Assembly: GCF_014356525.2 (NCBI RefSeq)
Contig: NC_052518.1
Coordinates: forward strand, 4,134,162-4,198,161
Origin: Nilaparvata lugens
Lineage: Eukaryota; Arthropoda; Insecta; Hemiptera; Delphacidae
Direction: 5' to 3'
Length of the DNA stretch: 64,000 nt
Notes under the pieces: model-generated
The model's input: the letters and a program-made list of their open reading frames with translations, nothing else
The model's database searches: none
Told to the model about the DNA's origin: nothing
Made by a program: the position numbers and the translations under genes
Part shown: one piece after another, positions 1 through 10,237 of the stretch
Layout: each line of letters starts with the position of its first letter
How positions within the stretch are numbered: position 1 is the stretch's first letter

Positions 1-173
1 ATCCAAATGTTTATAGGCGTAAAATAATCCAATGAGATGGGAATAGTAATTATATAATTAATTAATATGTTTTGACAGTAAACAGAGAACATAACACTTG
101 GAAAATTTGATGTAAAAATTACAACACGCGACTGTTCGTGTGATTGAGTAGGGCGCGACTACCGGAAGGTTAA
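1..173. mobile_element. piggyBac-like MITE, truncated by the window edge
   Basis: This segment is a clear inverted copy of 61719-61890, sharing the blocks around TAATATGTTTTGACAGTA and GTGTGATTGAGTAGGGCG. It ends in CCGGAAGG followed by TTAA at 170-173. The related element at 61719-62200 ends in the same CCGGAAGG-TTAA. A TTAA target is typical of the piggyBac superfamily; the assignment is inferred from the ends only, since no transposase is present. Confidence 0.6.
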
Positions 174-659
174 TTGGAAGTATGTTAAATGAAAACACCG
201 GATGTAATCATTAGTTATTACATTTTATACGTTTGGTTATATGTTTTTATTTAATGCTTTTTATCTGTTGAATTGTCTTGATATTCAATAACTATTTTAT
301 TTAAATATATTAAAACTATTATGCGTAGTGATTTACTGCAGATGAACCTTGTACTTTAAATCATTGAGTTGGAAATTGTTTCAAGTAAAAAACCAATTTA
401 GACTCCATGTAAATTGTTCATATTTACAGCATTTCAGATTTTGATGATACTTGTAGAAAATCAGGCTGGATTATAAATTGATTTCACCATCTTCTACTAA
501 AGTATACAGAGGTACGACAAAATCTGAGCTGTTGAATTGGTTAATTGTAACATTTTACATTTTAAAGCGTTGATGAACTTTGTATGTATATCAGAAGACA
601 TGTAGTCTGATGAATCCTTGTGCTCACGAGACTATAATATATTATCTGTTCTATTCCAG
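174..659. other. No gene recognised; probable intron of the zinc-finger gene
   Basis: AT-rich sequence without a convincing coding exon. It ends in a splice acceptor, CTATTCCAG, at 651-659. The first zinc-finger half encoded after 660 lacks its cysteine pair, so an upstream exon must exist. I could not find it here, and it may lie before the window. Confidence 0.4.
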
Positions 660-814
660 TCTTTCACCAGCAATTATGCATTGAAACAACATCTAAAAAC
701 TCATGAGTCCCAGGTTGTGTGTGAAGAATGTGGAGAGCGTTTTAATAATGCCGACCAACTTAACCGCCATATTGAATCTACACACGAGCCCGCTCAACGT
801 TTCTTATGTCAGTT
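660..814 (+). CDS. C2H2 zinc-finger protein, internal exon
   Basis: The exon is bounded by the acceptor CTATTCCAG and the donor GTAAGT at 815. It encodes the end of one finger (SFTSNYALKQHLKTH), a complete finger of form C-x2-C-x12-H-x4-H (CEECGERFNNADQLNRHIESTH), and the start of a third (RFLCQL). The third finger is completed only after splicing to 2196: the TT left at 813-814 joins A to give Leu, producing CQLCCKTF..NHLRSH with perfect C-x2-C-x12-H-x3-H spacing. Such proteins are usually nuclear DNA- or RNA-binding regulators. The specific orthologue is not recognised, and the N-terminal part lies upstream. Confidence 0.85.
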
Positions 815-860
815 GTAAGTAGAAACATTCGAATAAGAAAATACTCACTTTTCTTTTTTT

Positions 861-1245
861 AGGGCTACTGAGATTATTGAAACACTATAAAAGATATCAA
901 GTACCCTTTTGTTTTCTATTACTTTATAATTTTTATTGTGTTTAAGAAAATTCCTGTGTTGTGAATTAAGTTGATATCAAGAATTTGTTGATCTGAATCT
1001 AAGTTGATATCAATTTAAGAAATTAAATTGATATAAAGAGTTGATATAAAGAATCATTTCATACTCTAGTTAGCAGCACCATGGAGCAACGTCTTATTAT
1101 TGCTTAGAGTCTCTATTAACGGTTTAAATACTGTAGTCCGGCTGCACAGAAGCCTGTTAGATTTTAACTGTGATTAAATGCCAGGAGAACCGATCCTTCT
1201 TTTCAAAAAATACCATGGTTCACAGACCAATGGACTCAACTCATT
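861..1245. other. Intron sequence with a short repeat relic
   Basis: Part of the 815-2195 intron. Positions about 861-920 resemble the start of the 6.37 kb repeat arm, sharing GATATCAAGTACCCT-like blocks. Several GATATCAA/GATATAAA motifs follow at 970-1050. No gene is seen. Confidence 0.35.
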
Positions 1246-1249
1246 GTCC

Positions 1250-1612
1250 TATAGTGAGCTGCACGTTATAATGGCAGTAGTTGATTATCATTGGTGTTGC
1301 TATCCTTGTCATCATTTATAAATGCAGATAGTGCTCTCCTTTTCTATCTCCACAACGTTGCAAAATCGTTTTTGAACAATGTAGAAATATAATTCATTAA
1401 CAAAATATTCAATCTCAATTATGAAAATTCTTAATAAATCTGTAAAAAAAATTATATTCTCGACGAATAAAAAATAATTGATCATTTAAAATAAGAATGA
1501 ACAGTAAATATTACATCAGATATACCGTTATCCTGTGTAGAAGGCATTGATAAGGCAGGGAATCGGCAATGATGTTCTATCTTTCACCATTTACGATTAT
1601 GTACTCTACCAC
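1250..1612. mobile_element. MITE of the TATAGTGAGG..CGTTATAATGGCAG family, degraded
   Basis: The left end, TATAGTGAGCTGCACGTTAT, matches the terminal repeat of the copies at 12897 and 19841. The inner blocks CATTGGTGTTGCTATCC and AACAATGTAGAAATATAAT are shared with the copy at 9525. The right end is eroded. The family appears to use TA targets. Confidence 0.65.
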
Positions 1613-1760
1613 TGGCAAGCCTGAGAAGAAAGTTGAGGCTGTTCCTTGAGGATCACCCGTTTTATGCGCTGAATGAGTTTTTCAGTTGTGAGAGTGCTGA
1701 TTTGGAGCGGTATTTTATACTTGATGCATGCTCTTGCCTGTTTTTCTTCTTTGATTGCCT
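1613..1760 (+). pseudogene. LINE reverse transcriptase, 3'-end fragment
   Basis: The translation contains LRLFLEDHPFYALNEFF. This parallels the C-terminal ends of other LINE fragments in this window, LKSLLVEHPFYSLSEFL near 56.5 kb and YNFLVKNPFYSLKEYY near 39.9 kb. Only the last codons of the ORF remain. Confidence 0.6.
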
Positions 1761-1798
1761 ATTGACTTGTCTATCTTTGAAACCCAGTGTGGTTAACA

Positions 1799-1953
1799 TT
1801 AAGGTGAGTACAGATTTACGCGCCGCGAACATGAGCAATTCACTTTTAATCAGCTGATGCCAAGCTTTTTATATCTGTAAAAATACAGATACAATCAGAT
1901 GATTAAAAGTGAATTGCTCATGTTCGTGGCGCGTATATCTGTACGCACCTTAA
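1799..1953. mobile_element. piggyBac-like MITE, TTAA-flanked palindrome
   Basis: TTAA at 1799-1802 and at 1950-1953 flank a long imperfect palindrome that starts GGTGAGTACAGATTTACGCG and ends CGCGTATATCTGTACGCACC. Two further copies lie at 32125-32295 and 43367-43535. It is noncoding and was probably mobilised in trans; the superfamily is inferred from the TTAA target. Confidence 0.75.
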
Positions 1954-1959
1954 TGGACA

Positions 1960-2195
1960 GAACCAGACATACTAATACTATAACGTGGACCTCACTAAAA
2001 GGGTTTCATGTTCCAAATTCCAAGCTGATTTTTGTTATCTCAAGCAAATTACTGTCGAGACTATTGTCGATTATTACCGTCAATTTTTTGATACTGTTTA
2101 TGTTATACGTATATGAATTTTAGATTTTCAATTCAATAAATTTTAGATATTTTTTGTAAGTGTATTTTGTAAAAAGTTCTTTGTTTATTTTGCAG
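1960..2195. other. Intron end with a MITE fragment and splice acceptor
   Basis: Positions about 2010-2100 resemble the inside of the 44369-44635 element (TTATCTCAAG, ACTATTGTCGATTA). The intron ends in TTTATTTTGCAG immediately before 2196, a strong acceptor. Confidence 0.5.
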
Positions 2196-2859
2196 ATGCT
2201 GCAAAACTTTCATTAAGGAATCCGCAGCAAAGAACCATTTGCGTTCCCATACAACTCGCAAATCTCTGATATGTGAATTGTGTGTGAAAAAATTTACCAC
2301 CATAAATTCACTCAAGCAACATCTGATAAATATTCACAAGATGAATAGATATGATGCTATTTTCAAAAGCATGGTCGCCAAGGTATCAGCTGAGTGTGAT
2401 AGGTTGCAAGCCAATCAACAAGACTTTAATGATGTGATGGTACGCGTTCCTCTTAGTCAATTATTGGAAGAAGAAGATGTCGAAGAGAACAAAATGAAGA
2501 ATAGTAGTGTTGAAGATGAAACCAAAGATAGTGTGTCGGGAAGCCAAGGTAATGTTGAAGATGAAACCAAAGATAGTGTGTCGGGAAGCCAAGGTAATGT
2601 TGAAGATGAAACCAAAGATAGTGTGTCGAGGCCCTCGAAAATCTTCAAATCGGATTATTCTGATTCAACAGATTCATCAAAATCGACAGATTCGTCAGAA
2701 TCTTCGCTTTCGACAGAATCATCGACTTCAGAATCATGGAATTCAGATAATGCATCAGGTGAATCTGTTGATCCAGAATCATCCGACTCTTCTGATCATG
2801 AAGATTCACCTCCATTAGATTCTGATTATGCATCTGAATCGTTTGATTCCGATAACTGA
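2196..2859 (+). CDS. C2H2 zinc-finger protein, last exon with acidic Ser-rich tail
   Basis: The exon follows the acceptor TTTTGCAG and continues the finger begun in the previous exon. It then encodes one more finger (CELCVKKFTTINSLKQH..NIH), a linker beginning KMNRYDAIFKSMVAKVSAEC, and a low-complexity tail rich in Glu, Asp and Ser. The tail contains three copies of VEDETKDSVSGSQGN and then Ser-Thr-Asp-Glu runs. It stops with TGA at 2857-2859, and an AATAAA lies 68 bases later. Such tails are common in intrinsically disordered interaction or activation regions, but no specific function can be assigned. Confidence 0.85.
2509..2632 (+). repeat. 45-bp in-frame tandem repeat, about 2.8 copies
   Basis: GTTGAAGATGAAACCAAAGA starts at 2509, 2554 and 2599. 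The 45-bp period is a multiple of three, so each unit adds 15 residues without shifting frame. The copies are almost identical at DNA level, which suggests recent expansion or polymorphism. Confidence 0.9.
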
Positions 2860-2926
2860 AATCATCACAATATTATGTATTCAGCTGCCCTAGTCTAGCT
2901 AGACTGAAAGCCCGTCTACCTAGTTC

Positions 2927-2932
2927 AATAAA
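2927..2932 (+). promoter_or_regulatory. Polyadenylation signal AATAAA
   Basis: A canonical hexamer 68 bases after the zinc-finger stop codon, followed by ACACACAGGGTAATC. It is a likely 3' end for that transcript, although other A-rich hexamers exist nearby. Confidence 0.6.
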
Positions 2933-3154
2933 CACACAGGGTAATCACTAATCATTGTAAGCAAGTCCAAATTACTTCTCAATTATTGATGACATTGACT
3001 TTAATGTAACCCATGTTGTACTTGGGGAAGAACATGTAATTAATACCGGTGAAATAAGCAAAGTTAGGTCGCATTACTTGACGCAAAAATTGATATCAAT
3101 ATCAAGGATAAAATAACTTCAAAAAATTCCAGAATAACCCTGTATTTTTAAAAA

Positions 3155-3240
3155 ATTCCTAACCTGTGTATTTTTCACAAATTCCTAACCTGTGTATTTT
3201 TCACAAATTCCTAACCTGTGTATTTTTCACAAATTCCTAG
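3155..3240. repeat. 26-bp tandem repeat, 3.3 copies
   Basis: ATTCCTAACCTGTGTATTTT recurs at 3155, 3181 and 3207, with a partial copy at 3233. It is noncoding and lies just upstream of the larger satellite. Confidence 0.85.
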
Positions 3241-3339
3241 CCAAATGGTGGTATTTTTCATGAATGGAGATACCAAATAGATGTAAGTTTTGTTCATTGT
3301 TCGTACCAACTTAGATGTAAGTTAAATGTTTTTATATTG

Positions 3340-5290
3340 ATATTTTTAAGTAATTCCTAAAAACGGCTAAGTTTAAGGATTCAAGTTATACTTTCAGATT
3401 TTATTCTCAATTTTTCACAATAACTTTGTGAAAAGTTATAAATTTTTCAGATTTTATTCAAGTTATTCAGATTGTATTCCAAGATCAAGTCTTTGAGTCA
3501 ACTACATTAGTTTGTATTAACTTAATTAATCTGAATAAACTTTATCAATTTATGTAAGTTCATTAATGTTTTATGAACATAATTATTTTGAATCAACTTC
3601 ATTAACTTTACTTTTCCATACTTAGTGAATTGAACTGATCTGTAATTTATATTTCAAGTAATTCCTAAAAACGGCACAGTTTCAGGATTCAAGTTATACG
3701 TTCAGATTTTATTCAAGCTATTCAGATTAACTATTTCTATTGGTTCATTAATGTTTTATCAACTCAATTATCTTGAATAAAGTTTATTAATTAGTCTTAA
3801 GTCCAACAGTTTTTGATCAACTTCCTTAATTTTACTTTTTAATACTGAGTGAATTCTTACTGTTCTGTTATTCTGCAATAATTATCAACTTAATCATTTC
3901 TATTGGTTCATTAATGTTTTATCAACTCAATTATCATGAATAGAGTTGATTAATTAGTCTTAAGTCCATTTGTTTTCGATCAATTTCCTTAATTCTACTT
4001 TTTACTTTTTCATACTGAGTGAATTCTTACTGTTCTGTAATTCTGCAATAATTATCAACTTAATCATTTCTATTGGTTCATTAATGTTTTATCAACTCAA
4101 TTATCATGAATAGAGTTGATTAATTAGTCTTAAGTCCATTTGTTTTCGATCAATTTCCTTAATTCTACTTTTTACTTTTTCATACTGAGTGAATTCTTAC
4201 TGTTCTGTTATTCTGCAATAATTATCAACTTGATCATTTCTATTGGTTCATTAATGTTTTATCAACTCAATTATCATGAATAGAGTTGATTAATTAGTCT
4301 TGAGTCCATTTGTTTTCGATCAATTTCCTTAATTCTACTTTTTACTTTTTCATACTGAGTGAATTCATACTGTTCTGTAATTCTGCAATAATTATCAACT
4401 TAATCATTTCTATTGGTTCATTAATGTTTTATCAACTCAATTATCATGAATAGAGTTTATTAATTAGTCTCAAGTCCATACGTTTTTGTTCAACTTCCTT
4501 AATTCTACTTTTTACTTTTTCATACTGAGTGAATTCATACTGTTTACATTTTTCATACTGTTCTGTAATTCTGCAATAATTATCAACTTGATCATTTCTA
4601 TTGGTTCATTAATGTTTTATCACTCAATTATCTTGAATAGAGTTTATTAATTAGTCTTAAGTCCATTATTTTTTGACCAACTTCCTTAATTCTACTTTTT
4701 ACTTTTTCATACTGAGTGAATTCATACTGTTCTGTAATTCTGCAATAATATCAACTTAATCATTTCTATTGGTTCATTATGTTTTATCAACTCAATTATC
4801 ATGAATAGAGTTTATTAATTAGTCTTAAGTCCATACGTTTTTGTTCAACTTCCTTAATTCTACTTTTTACTTTTTCATACTGAGTGAATTCTCACTGTTC
4901 TGTGTAATTCTGCAATAATTATCAACTTAATCATTTCTATTGGTTCATTAATGTTTTATCAACTCAATTATCTTGAATAGAGTTTATTAATTAGTCTTAA
5001 GTCCATACGTTTTTGTTCAACTTCCTTAATTCTACTTTTTACTTTTTCATACTGAGTGAATTCATACTGTTTACATTTTTCATACTGTTCTGTAATTCTG
5101 CAATAATTATCAACTTGATCATTTCTATTGGTTCATTAATGTTTTATCAACTCAATTATCTTGAATAGAGTTTATTAATTAGTCTTAAGTCCATTATTTT
5201 TTGACCAACTTCCTTAATTCTACTTTTTCATACTGAGTGAATTCATACTGTTCTGTAATTCTGCAATAATTAAGTATCAGCAACTTCATC
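3340..5290. repeat. Satellite array, unit about 170 bp, each with an EcoRI site
   Basis: A strongly conserved AT-rich unit repeats head to tail. GAATTC falls at 3851, 4021, 4191, 4361, 4531, 4718, 4886, 5058 and 5239. The first four steps are exactly 170 bp. Later steps vary (187, 168, 172, 181), partly through an extra block TGTTTACATTTTTCATAC. Positions 3340-3840 hold more diverged sequence, including a block with AATTCCTAAAAACGGC repeated about 310 bp apart. No coding potential is seen. Confidence 0.9.
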
Positions 5291-6364
5291 ATTTTGAATC
5301 AAGTTCATAAAATAGTTCATTAATTTTTGATCAATTTCTTCGACTTTACTTTTTTACTTTTTCATACTCCGTGAATTAAGCTGTTCAATATCTTGGTGTT
5401 CTCAATGTAATGAATGTATCAGTGGAATAATCGAAACAAATAAACTTGTATGATTGTTTTATTAAATCTGTGGTAGTGTCAACATTCGAGTCTTATTATT
5501 CATCAATATACATAAATAGAAATAGTACAATCAACATAAAATAGATATGACGTTAAAATTTATTGGTTTCATTTATCACAAAATTAAATATATTCTCACT
5601 CTTGATTTCAAATTGCTTCAACATTGATATTCGATTCATGATCCATAATTCAACATTCAATTTGGGTCTCATAAGACACATTTCTATAAATTGGTGTACT
5701 ACAAAAATCTACCTCGTCAATCTATAAAACAATAATTCTTGATGTTACGCCTATATTGTCCAAGGTTATATTAGCATAAGGAACAATTATTAGTTGGTAT
5801 CATTCATTATCACAATTAGTGATGCCTTCATATAGAATAGAGCTCAGTTAGTCACAACCACTTAAAAAAATATATGAAATACAATACATACTTCGTATTA
5901 ACTATTAGAATCAGTATTAGCGATGTCAATCCACAGATCAACCATTTCGTGGGTTTTTTAGTGTTGTTGTGACTTTACTGAGTCCTGTTATGCCTGAATT
6001 CTATAGATATCTCTGATAATCTAGAACACTTATGACTGCTTAGATTCGATAACCGGCGAAAAATTATAATCCCCTAGATGATTCTGTGGTTCTAGCCCAT
6101 CTGAAATAACAATATTTATTTCTAAAGTCTACAGCTTTCTATTGATGACCTAGAAAGCTTTTCGAGCATTATTTTTTTCCTATAATCATAGACACGCATA
6201 TTTAGGTACATGTTCTATATTATTAATGGCTAGCCTAAGTAACCCAGTGGCTTGGAGCCTGCCTAACCATGCTGCTCTAAAGCAAGGTGGAACATTCGTT
6301 AAGATTATGCCTACAAAAATAATTAATTCTAATATCATTCTAATATAATATAATTCTAATATCA
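5291..6364. other. No gene recognised
   Basis: AT-rich intergenic sequence between the satellite and the 6.37 kb inverted repeat, with no convincing ORF, exon or RNA gene. The zinc-finger and PPIP5K genes converge toward this region. Confidence 0.4.
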
Positions 6365-6369
6365 TTGTT

Positions 6370-7350
6370 TTTAGAGCTACTGTAATTAATAAAACACAAT
6401 GAAAGTTATCAAGTACCCTATCATTTTATTGCAATGCTCAGTTTCAACTCTGCAAGAACCATCTTAAAGTGTAAAATAAACAACATAGAAATAATGCTAG
6501 TTCATGTCCACATGATAATCATTCATATGACTTAAGTTTTAAGAACTGCAAAAACTAAAACTAATTTTGCTGAATAGAATCCTAAGGTTCCTTCAGGTGG
6601 TTATAGTTTCTGACATGAAATATTATATTATGAAACTAAAACGCAGTAGGCTAAATGTGAAATAAGTATTTCATATTGAAGAGCTCGATTCCAAAACCTG
6701 CTCAGTCAAAAACATAATTTGTTGGCAAATTGGGAAAAACTGTAGCTGAATCACTTACTGTATGCTCTGTGCCAATGAATTCTCACTGGAAGTTAATTCA
6801 TCATTAGAAGATTAATATAATTATATTATTTTCAAAGTTGTTATTCAATTTATCTAACCATTTTTTGTAAAAATAAAACTGCGCATGCACAGAAACTTGG
6901 CATGGATTGGAAAAAACGACTAGTTGACTTGACAGGTTTTGGAAAAAAATTAATGTTTGAATGGTGATTACAGCTTTAAGAAGCAGGTTTTGACAAGAAA
7001 CTCACTAGCAAATGATAAAGTCATATGTTTTGATGAGATATAACCTGAAAAACAGAAATTGGAAAAATGTGAGGTTTTGGAATGGAGCTCTTTATTTATT
7101 CAGCAACAAAATTAAATAGGAATAAATTAATAAAATGAATTCAGTTTGATTTAGACAACATCATTTTCAGTAAAGTCTTTCAGTTCATAGAACTAAATCA
7201 TATTGATGAATATCATATGAACATAAACTAGCATTAATTCAATGTTGTTTATTTTATTATTTCCACTTGAAAATGGTTCTTGCAGAGTTGAAACTAGCTA
7301 TGTTGCAATAAAATAGAAGGGTGTTTGATAACATTCATTGCGTTTCAATA
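6370..7350. repeat. Inverted repeat (arms about 6370-6590 and 7140-7350)
   Basis: The left arm contains TTTCAACTCTGCAAGAACCA and GTGTAAAATAAACAACAT. The right arm carries the same blocks reverse-complemented, for example TGGTTCTTGCAGAGTTGAAA. The arms are about 210 bp, separated by about 550 bp. The outer edge of the right arm abuts the PPIP5K stop codon at 7351, so the arm is probably part of that 3' UTR. A minus-strand AATAAA (TTTATT at 7248-7253) lies within it. Confidence 0.8.
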
Positions 7351-7857
7351 TTATTCATTATTACTGGTATTTTGAGGATCTTTCTTGGGAAGTACAAATC
7401 CACGAGAAATGCAAGATTCGTCCTTCAGACTGCTTGCGAGTGTCAGAACCGGCGCATTAGGTATTTGTTGGTTGTTACTTGATGTCGCAGATGGAATGGA
7501 CACGCCACCTCGTTCACAATCAAAGTTATGGTGCAAACCGAAGTGAAAGCAACTTTGCAGCTCCTCATTAGACATTCTTCTGTCTTCATTTTGACTGGAA
7601 TTGGACATTACACTTGACATTCTTCTGTCTCCATTTTGACTTGAATTAGACATTCTTCTTTCTTCTATTTTATTAGTATTCCCATTTGCTTCCCCGCCTG
7701 CATCGAAATTCATCTCGAACAGACCATCCTGTATTTTCGATGAAATATATTGCTTGTCAATTTGATCTAGGTTTGCTGGCTGCTCAAAAGCTGCTCCTCC
7801 ACTCTGATAAAGATCGCAGACGGCTCCAACACATTCGAACCGCCCCAGCGCCTGTTT
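7351..7857 (-). CDS. PPIP5K: PPIP5K, last exon (C-terminal tail)
   Basis: The exon follows the acceptor GATTTTGCAG and opens in phase 0 (KQALGRFECVGAVCDLYQSG), directly continuing exon 11508-11752. It encodes 168 residues and stops with TAA at 7353-7351. The middle has a repeated serine-rich stretch with RRMSNSSQNGDRRMS and again SNSSQNEDRRMS, giving three RRMS sequences that fit a basophilic (PKA-like) kinase consensus. The end is hydrophilic (FVLPKKDPQNTSNNE). I know no counterpart of this tail in vertebrate PPIP5K, so the link rests on strand, splice sites and phase. Confidence 0.75.
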   Translation of the reverse strand, partial: KQALGRFECVGAVCDLYQSGGAAFEQPANLDQIDKQYISSKIQDGLFEMNFDAGGEANGNTNKIEERRMSNSSQNGDRRMSSVMSNSSQNEDRRMSNEELQSCFHFGLHHNFDCERGGVSIPSATSSNNQQIPNAPVLTLASSLKDESCISRGFVLPKKDPQNTSNNE

Positions 7858-7919
7858 CTGCAAAATCAAACTTTTTATTAGTTCATCAAATTCATTTTGT
7901 CAGGAATTCACGTCACATA

Positions 7920-8733
7920 CAGAGTGGGTGAAAAGTCCGAGAACGGCTTAATATCTCATACACAAAGGTAATTTAACGGTGGGTGTGATTGGGGATCCTA
8001 CTCAAATTGGAAATACTACTTTACAATGACTTTAAAAATCTGGTCCGCCATATTGAATGCAACTTTATTTTTTTAAATAGGAAGTTAGTCATGCGATACT
8101 TCAAGATGGCGGACCAGATTTTTAAAGTCATAGTAAAGTAGTATTTTAATTTGGGTAGGATCCCCGATCACACCCATCTTGGAATCACATTTTTTATAAG
8201 ATACTAAGCCGTTCTCATACTTTTTTCTTTCTTTTCTGCTTTGAATATTATTGATTAATAATCTGAATATCTTCGAGACGGTTTGAGATATCGATATGTG
8301 GTTTCCGCCATTCATTTTTTCTTGAAATTCCGTATCGAAATCATGTATCGCATGACAACCTTCCTATTTAATAAAATTAAGTTGCATTCAACATGGCGGA
8401 CCATATTTTCAAAGTCATAGTAAAGTAGTATTTTCAATTTGAGTAGGATCCCCAATTACACGCACCATCAAATTCAATTCAATTTCATTTATTTCCAATT
8501 AGAATATTCAAAACATATTACAAACTCTTTATAATATGACATATCATTAAAAATATAATTAAATAGACATAATTACTCATACATATACTTGAATAAAATT
8601 AAAATAAAATATAAAATCCAGGCATCACCAGCAAAAAGAAAATCTTTGCCCGCTGGTAAAGCGTATCAAGCATGTTACAAGTTACCTTTGTGTATAAGAT
8701 ATTAAGCCGTTCTCGGACTTTTCACCCACTCTG
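7920..8733. mobile_element. TA-flanked MITE with 54-bp inverted ends
   Basis: TA at 7918-7919 and 8734-8735 flank ends that begin CAGAGTGGGTGAAAAGTCCG and match in reverse complement for about 54 bp with few differences. Inside are repeated blocks with ATGGCGGACCA and AGGATCCCC in both orientations. No transposase is present. The TA target and structure suggest a nonautonomous Tc1/mariner relative. A related fragment lies at about 27380-27620. Confidence 0.8.
8467..8690. repeat. Dispersed retroelement-tail-like insert inside the MITE
   Basis: An AT-rich block starting AATTCAATTTCATTTATTT and containing CCAGGCATCACCAGC and TTGCCCGCTGG resembles other (T/A)TTTA-led repeats with a short GC island in this window (10.43, 15.33, 23.6, 36.3 and 48.9 kb). 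It is probably the 3' end of a SINE or LINE. Confidence 0.45.
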
Positions 8734-8750
8734 TATATACTCAAGTCCAG

Positions 8751-8840
8751 ACAGTATTTGATTAACATTGGTGTTGCAATTCTTCTCTATTTGAATAATT
8801 TTCTAATTAATTATATTTCTACATTGTTAAAGACGATCTG
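8751..8840. mobile_element. Fragment of the TATAGTGAGG MITE family
   Basis: CAGTATTTGATTAACATTGG is the same inner sequence found at the right ends of 12897-13272 and 19841-20496. No complete ends are visible. Confidence 0.6.
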
Positions 8841-8856
8841 GAACTAGAACTGTCTA

Positions 8857-8925
8857 GATCTGTATAACACTCAGCAAGCATTAGAATCCATACAGTTTCA
8901 TCCAATTGAAGGTAATCAATCATTT
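8857..8925 (+). pseudogene. Relic of the duplicated PPIP5K exon, opposite strand
   Basis: On the plus strand, TGTATAACACTCAGCAAGCA..GAATCCATACAG..CCAATTGAAGGTAATCAATC matches the 3' half of the exon at 13378-13544, which is on the minus strand. The encoded run LYNTQQALESIQFHPIEG differs slightly from LYNTQQALESMQFYPIKG. It ends in a single GTAATCAATC donor without the 9-bp duplication seen in the two full copies, and the 5' half of the exon is missing. It looks like an older, inverted and truncated copy, unlikely to be spliced. Confidence 0.75.
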
Positions 8926-9201
8926 ATCCCTTTCGTGATAAATATGCATTTCACACATTAAGGTGCATTTTCGTTTATGCGTAAATTTCCGCAGTCGACG
9001 ACGGCAAGCATTGTTGAGATTCATATTGTCCAAATTTCAAGTGTGCTAAAACATCTGATCAAATAACTTTTCATCATTTGTCTTTATTATTAAAGAATTA
9101 AACATTTCTAATAATATCAACATATTGCCATTTGAAAGTATAAACTTGAATTATAAAAAACACTTAGGAGTGAAAATGCACTTACATTGGTAGTAAGGAT
9201 C

Positions 9202-9229
9202 GTTTCGACCTGTTGTTGGTCATCATCAG
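9202..9229 (-). ncRNA. Hammerhead-ribozyme-like core motif (candidate)
   Basis: The minus strand reads CTGATGA, then GACC-loop-GGTC, then GAAAC. This is the order of the conserved hammerhead core: CUGAUGA, helix II, GAAA. Penelope-like retroelements are known to carry hammerhead motifs in their terminal repeats. Helices I and III are not obvious here and the helix II closing pair is not canonical, so activity is uncertain. Compare 35102-35129. Confidence 0.4.
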
Positions 9230-9524
9230 ACTGTATAATAGGAATTTACTCTCATTTCATACTCGCAGAGTAAATTCCTACAGAATAAGTTTATTTTTAA
9301 GTGTCAAGTTAATTTTAAGTTTTATATCAAGTTTAATTTTATAGGGAAAAAGTATGGATATGCAACAGAGAAAGTATAATCTCAACCTGCCCCATTAAAA
9401 CATAATATTTTAGGTTATGTAGACAAATTGAAATCTACCCAATCTGAGATTCTCTCCCTGTCGTGGTCAACAACGGCATTTACATACAAACGAAAACCCA
9501 ACTTTATAATTCACACATATTCCA

Positions 9525-9808
9525 CATTATAATGGTATTCGATCAACATTGGTGTTGCTATCCTCGTTTATTATTCAACATAGCAAATATCGCAATCATT
9601 TCTACCTCCGCGACATTGCCAGATCGTTTTTCAACAATGTAGAAATATAATTAATCATCAAAATATTTAAATTAAAAAAATGATTTACTAATCATTATTG
9701 CATCAGAGATAACGGTGTTAGCTATCCTCTATAGAAGGAAGTGGCAAGGCAGAGAATCGGCAACGCTGTTCTATCTTTCTCCACTGCTATTATAACGTGG
9801 CCTTTACT
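9525..9808. mobile_element. MITE of the TATAGTGAGG family
   Basis: The left side contains ATTATAATGG and ACATTGGTGTTGCTATCC, and the right side GTTCTATCTTTCTCCACTGC then ATTATAACGTGG. These match the inner and terminal sequences of the copies at 1250 and 12897. The ends are eroded and no coding sequence is present. Confidence 0.6.
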
Positions 9809-10237
9809 AAAGATGGTGAATTGAGAGTATAGAATAGAATTCAATAAAAGTAATACAAGTATGAATAGGTCTACATTACATATAAACACCTACATAAATT
9901 CACGAAAAGTAAGCCCATTTTAAAATGAAAAAATCATGAGTAATATTCCCGGTTTTCCAGAGGAAAATTTCAAATTTTCCAAGTAGAGTTCCAGTATTTG
10001 ACGAACAAGAAACATTCGAAAATAATTTATTATGGAAATCTGCACTAAGCTTATAGTAATATTCAATGTATCAGATTATTAATAATTCCATTATCTAAGA
10101 ACTCTTGTATGGAATACATTGGTATTTTTACTGATCAGTTGATTTTTTTTTCTAATTGATCTGCATTCTCATTTATTAAACTTATTATACAGTTTCAGTG
10201 CAATAATATTTTATATTACATATTATAATATAAATAT

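Noticed and set aside
3340..5290. CRISPR-like regular repeats
   Set aside because: Whole units of about 170 bp are conserved with no unique spacers, in an insect-type genome; this is a satellite.
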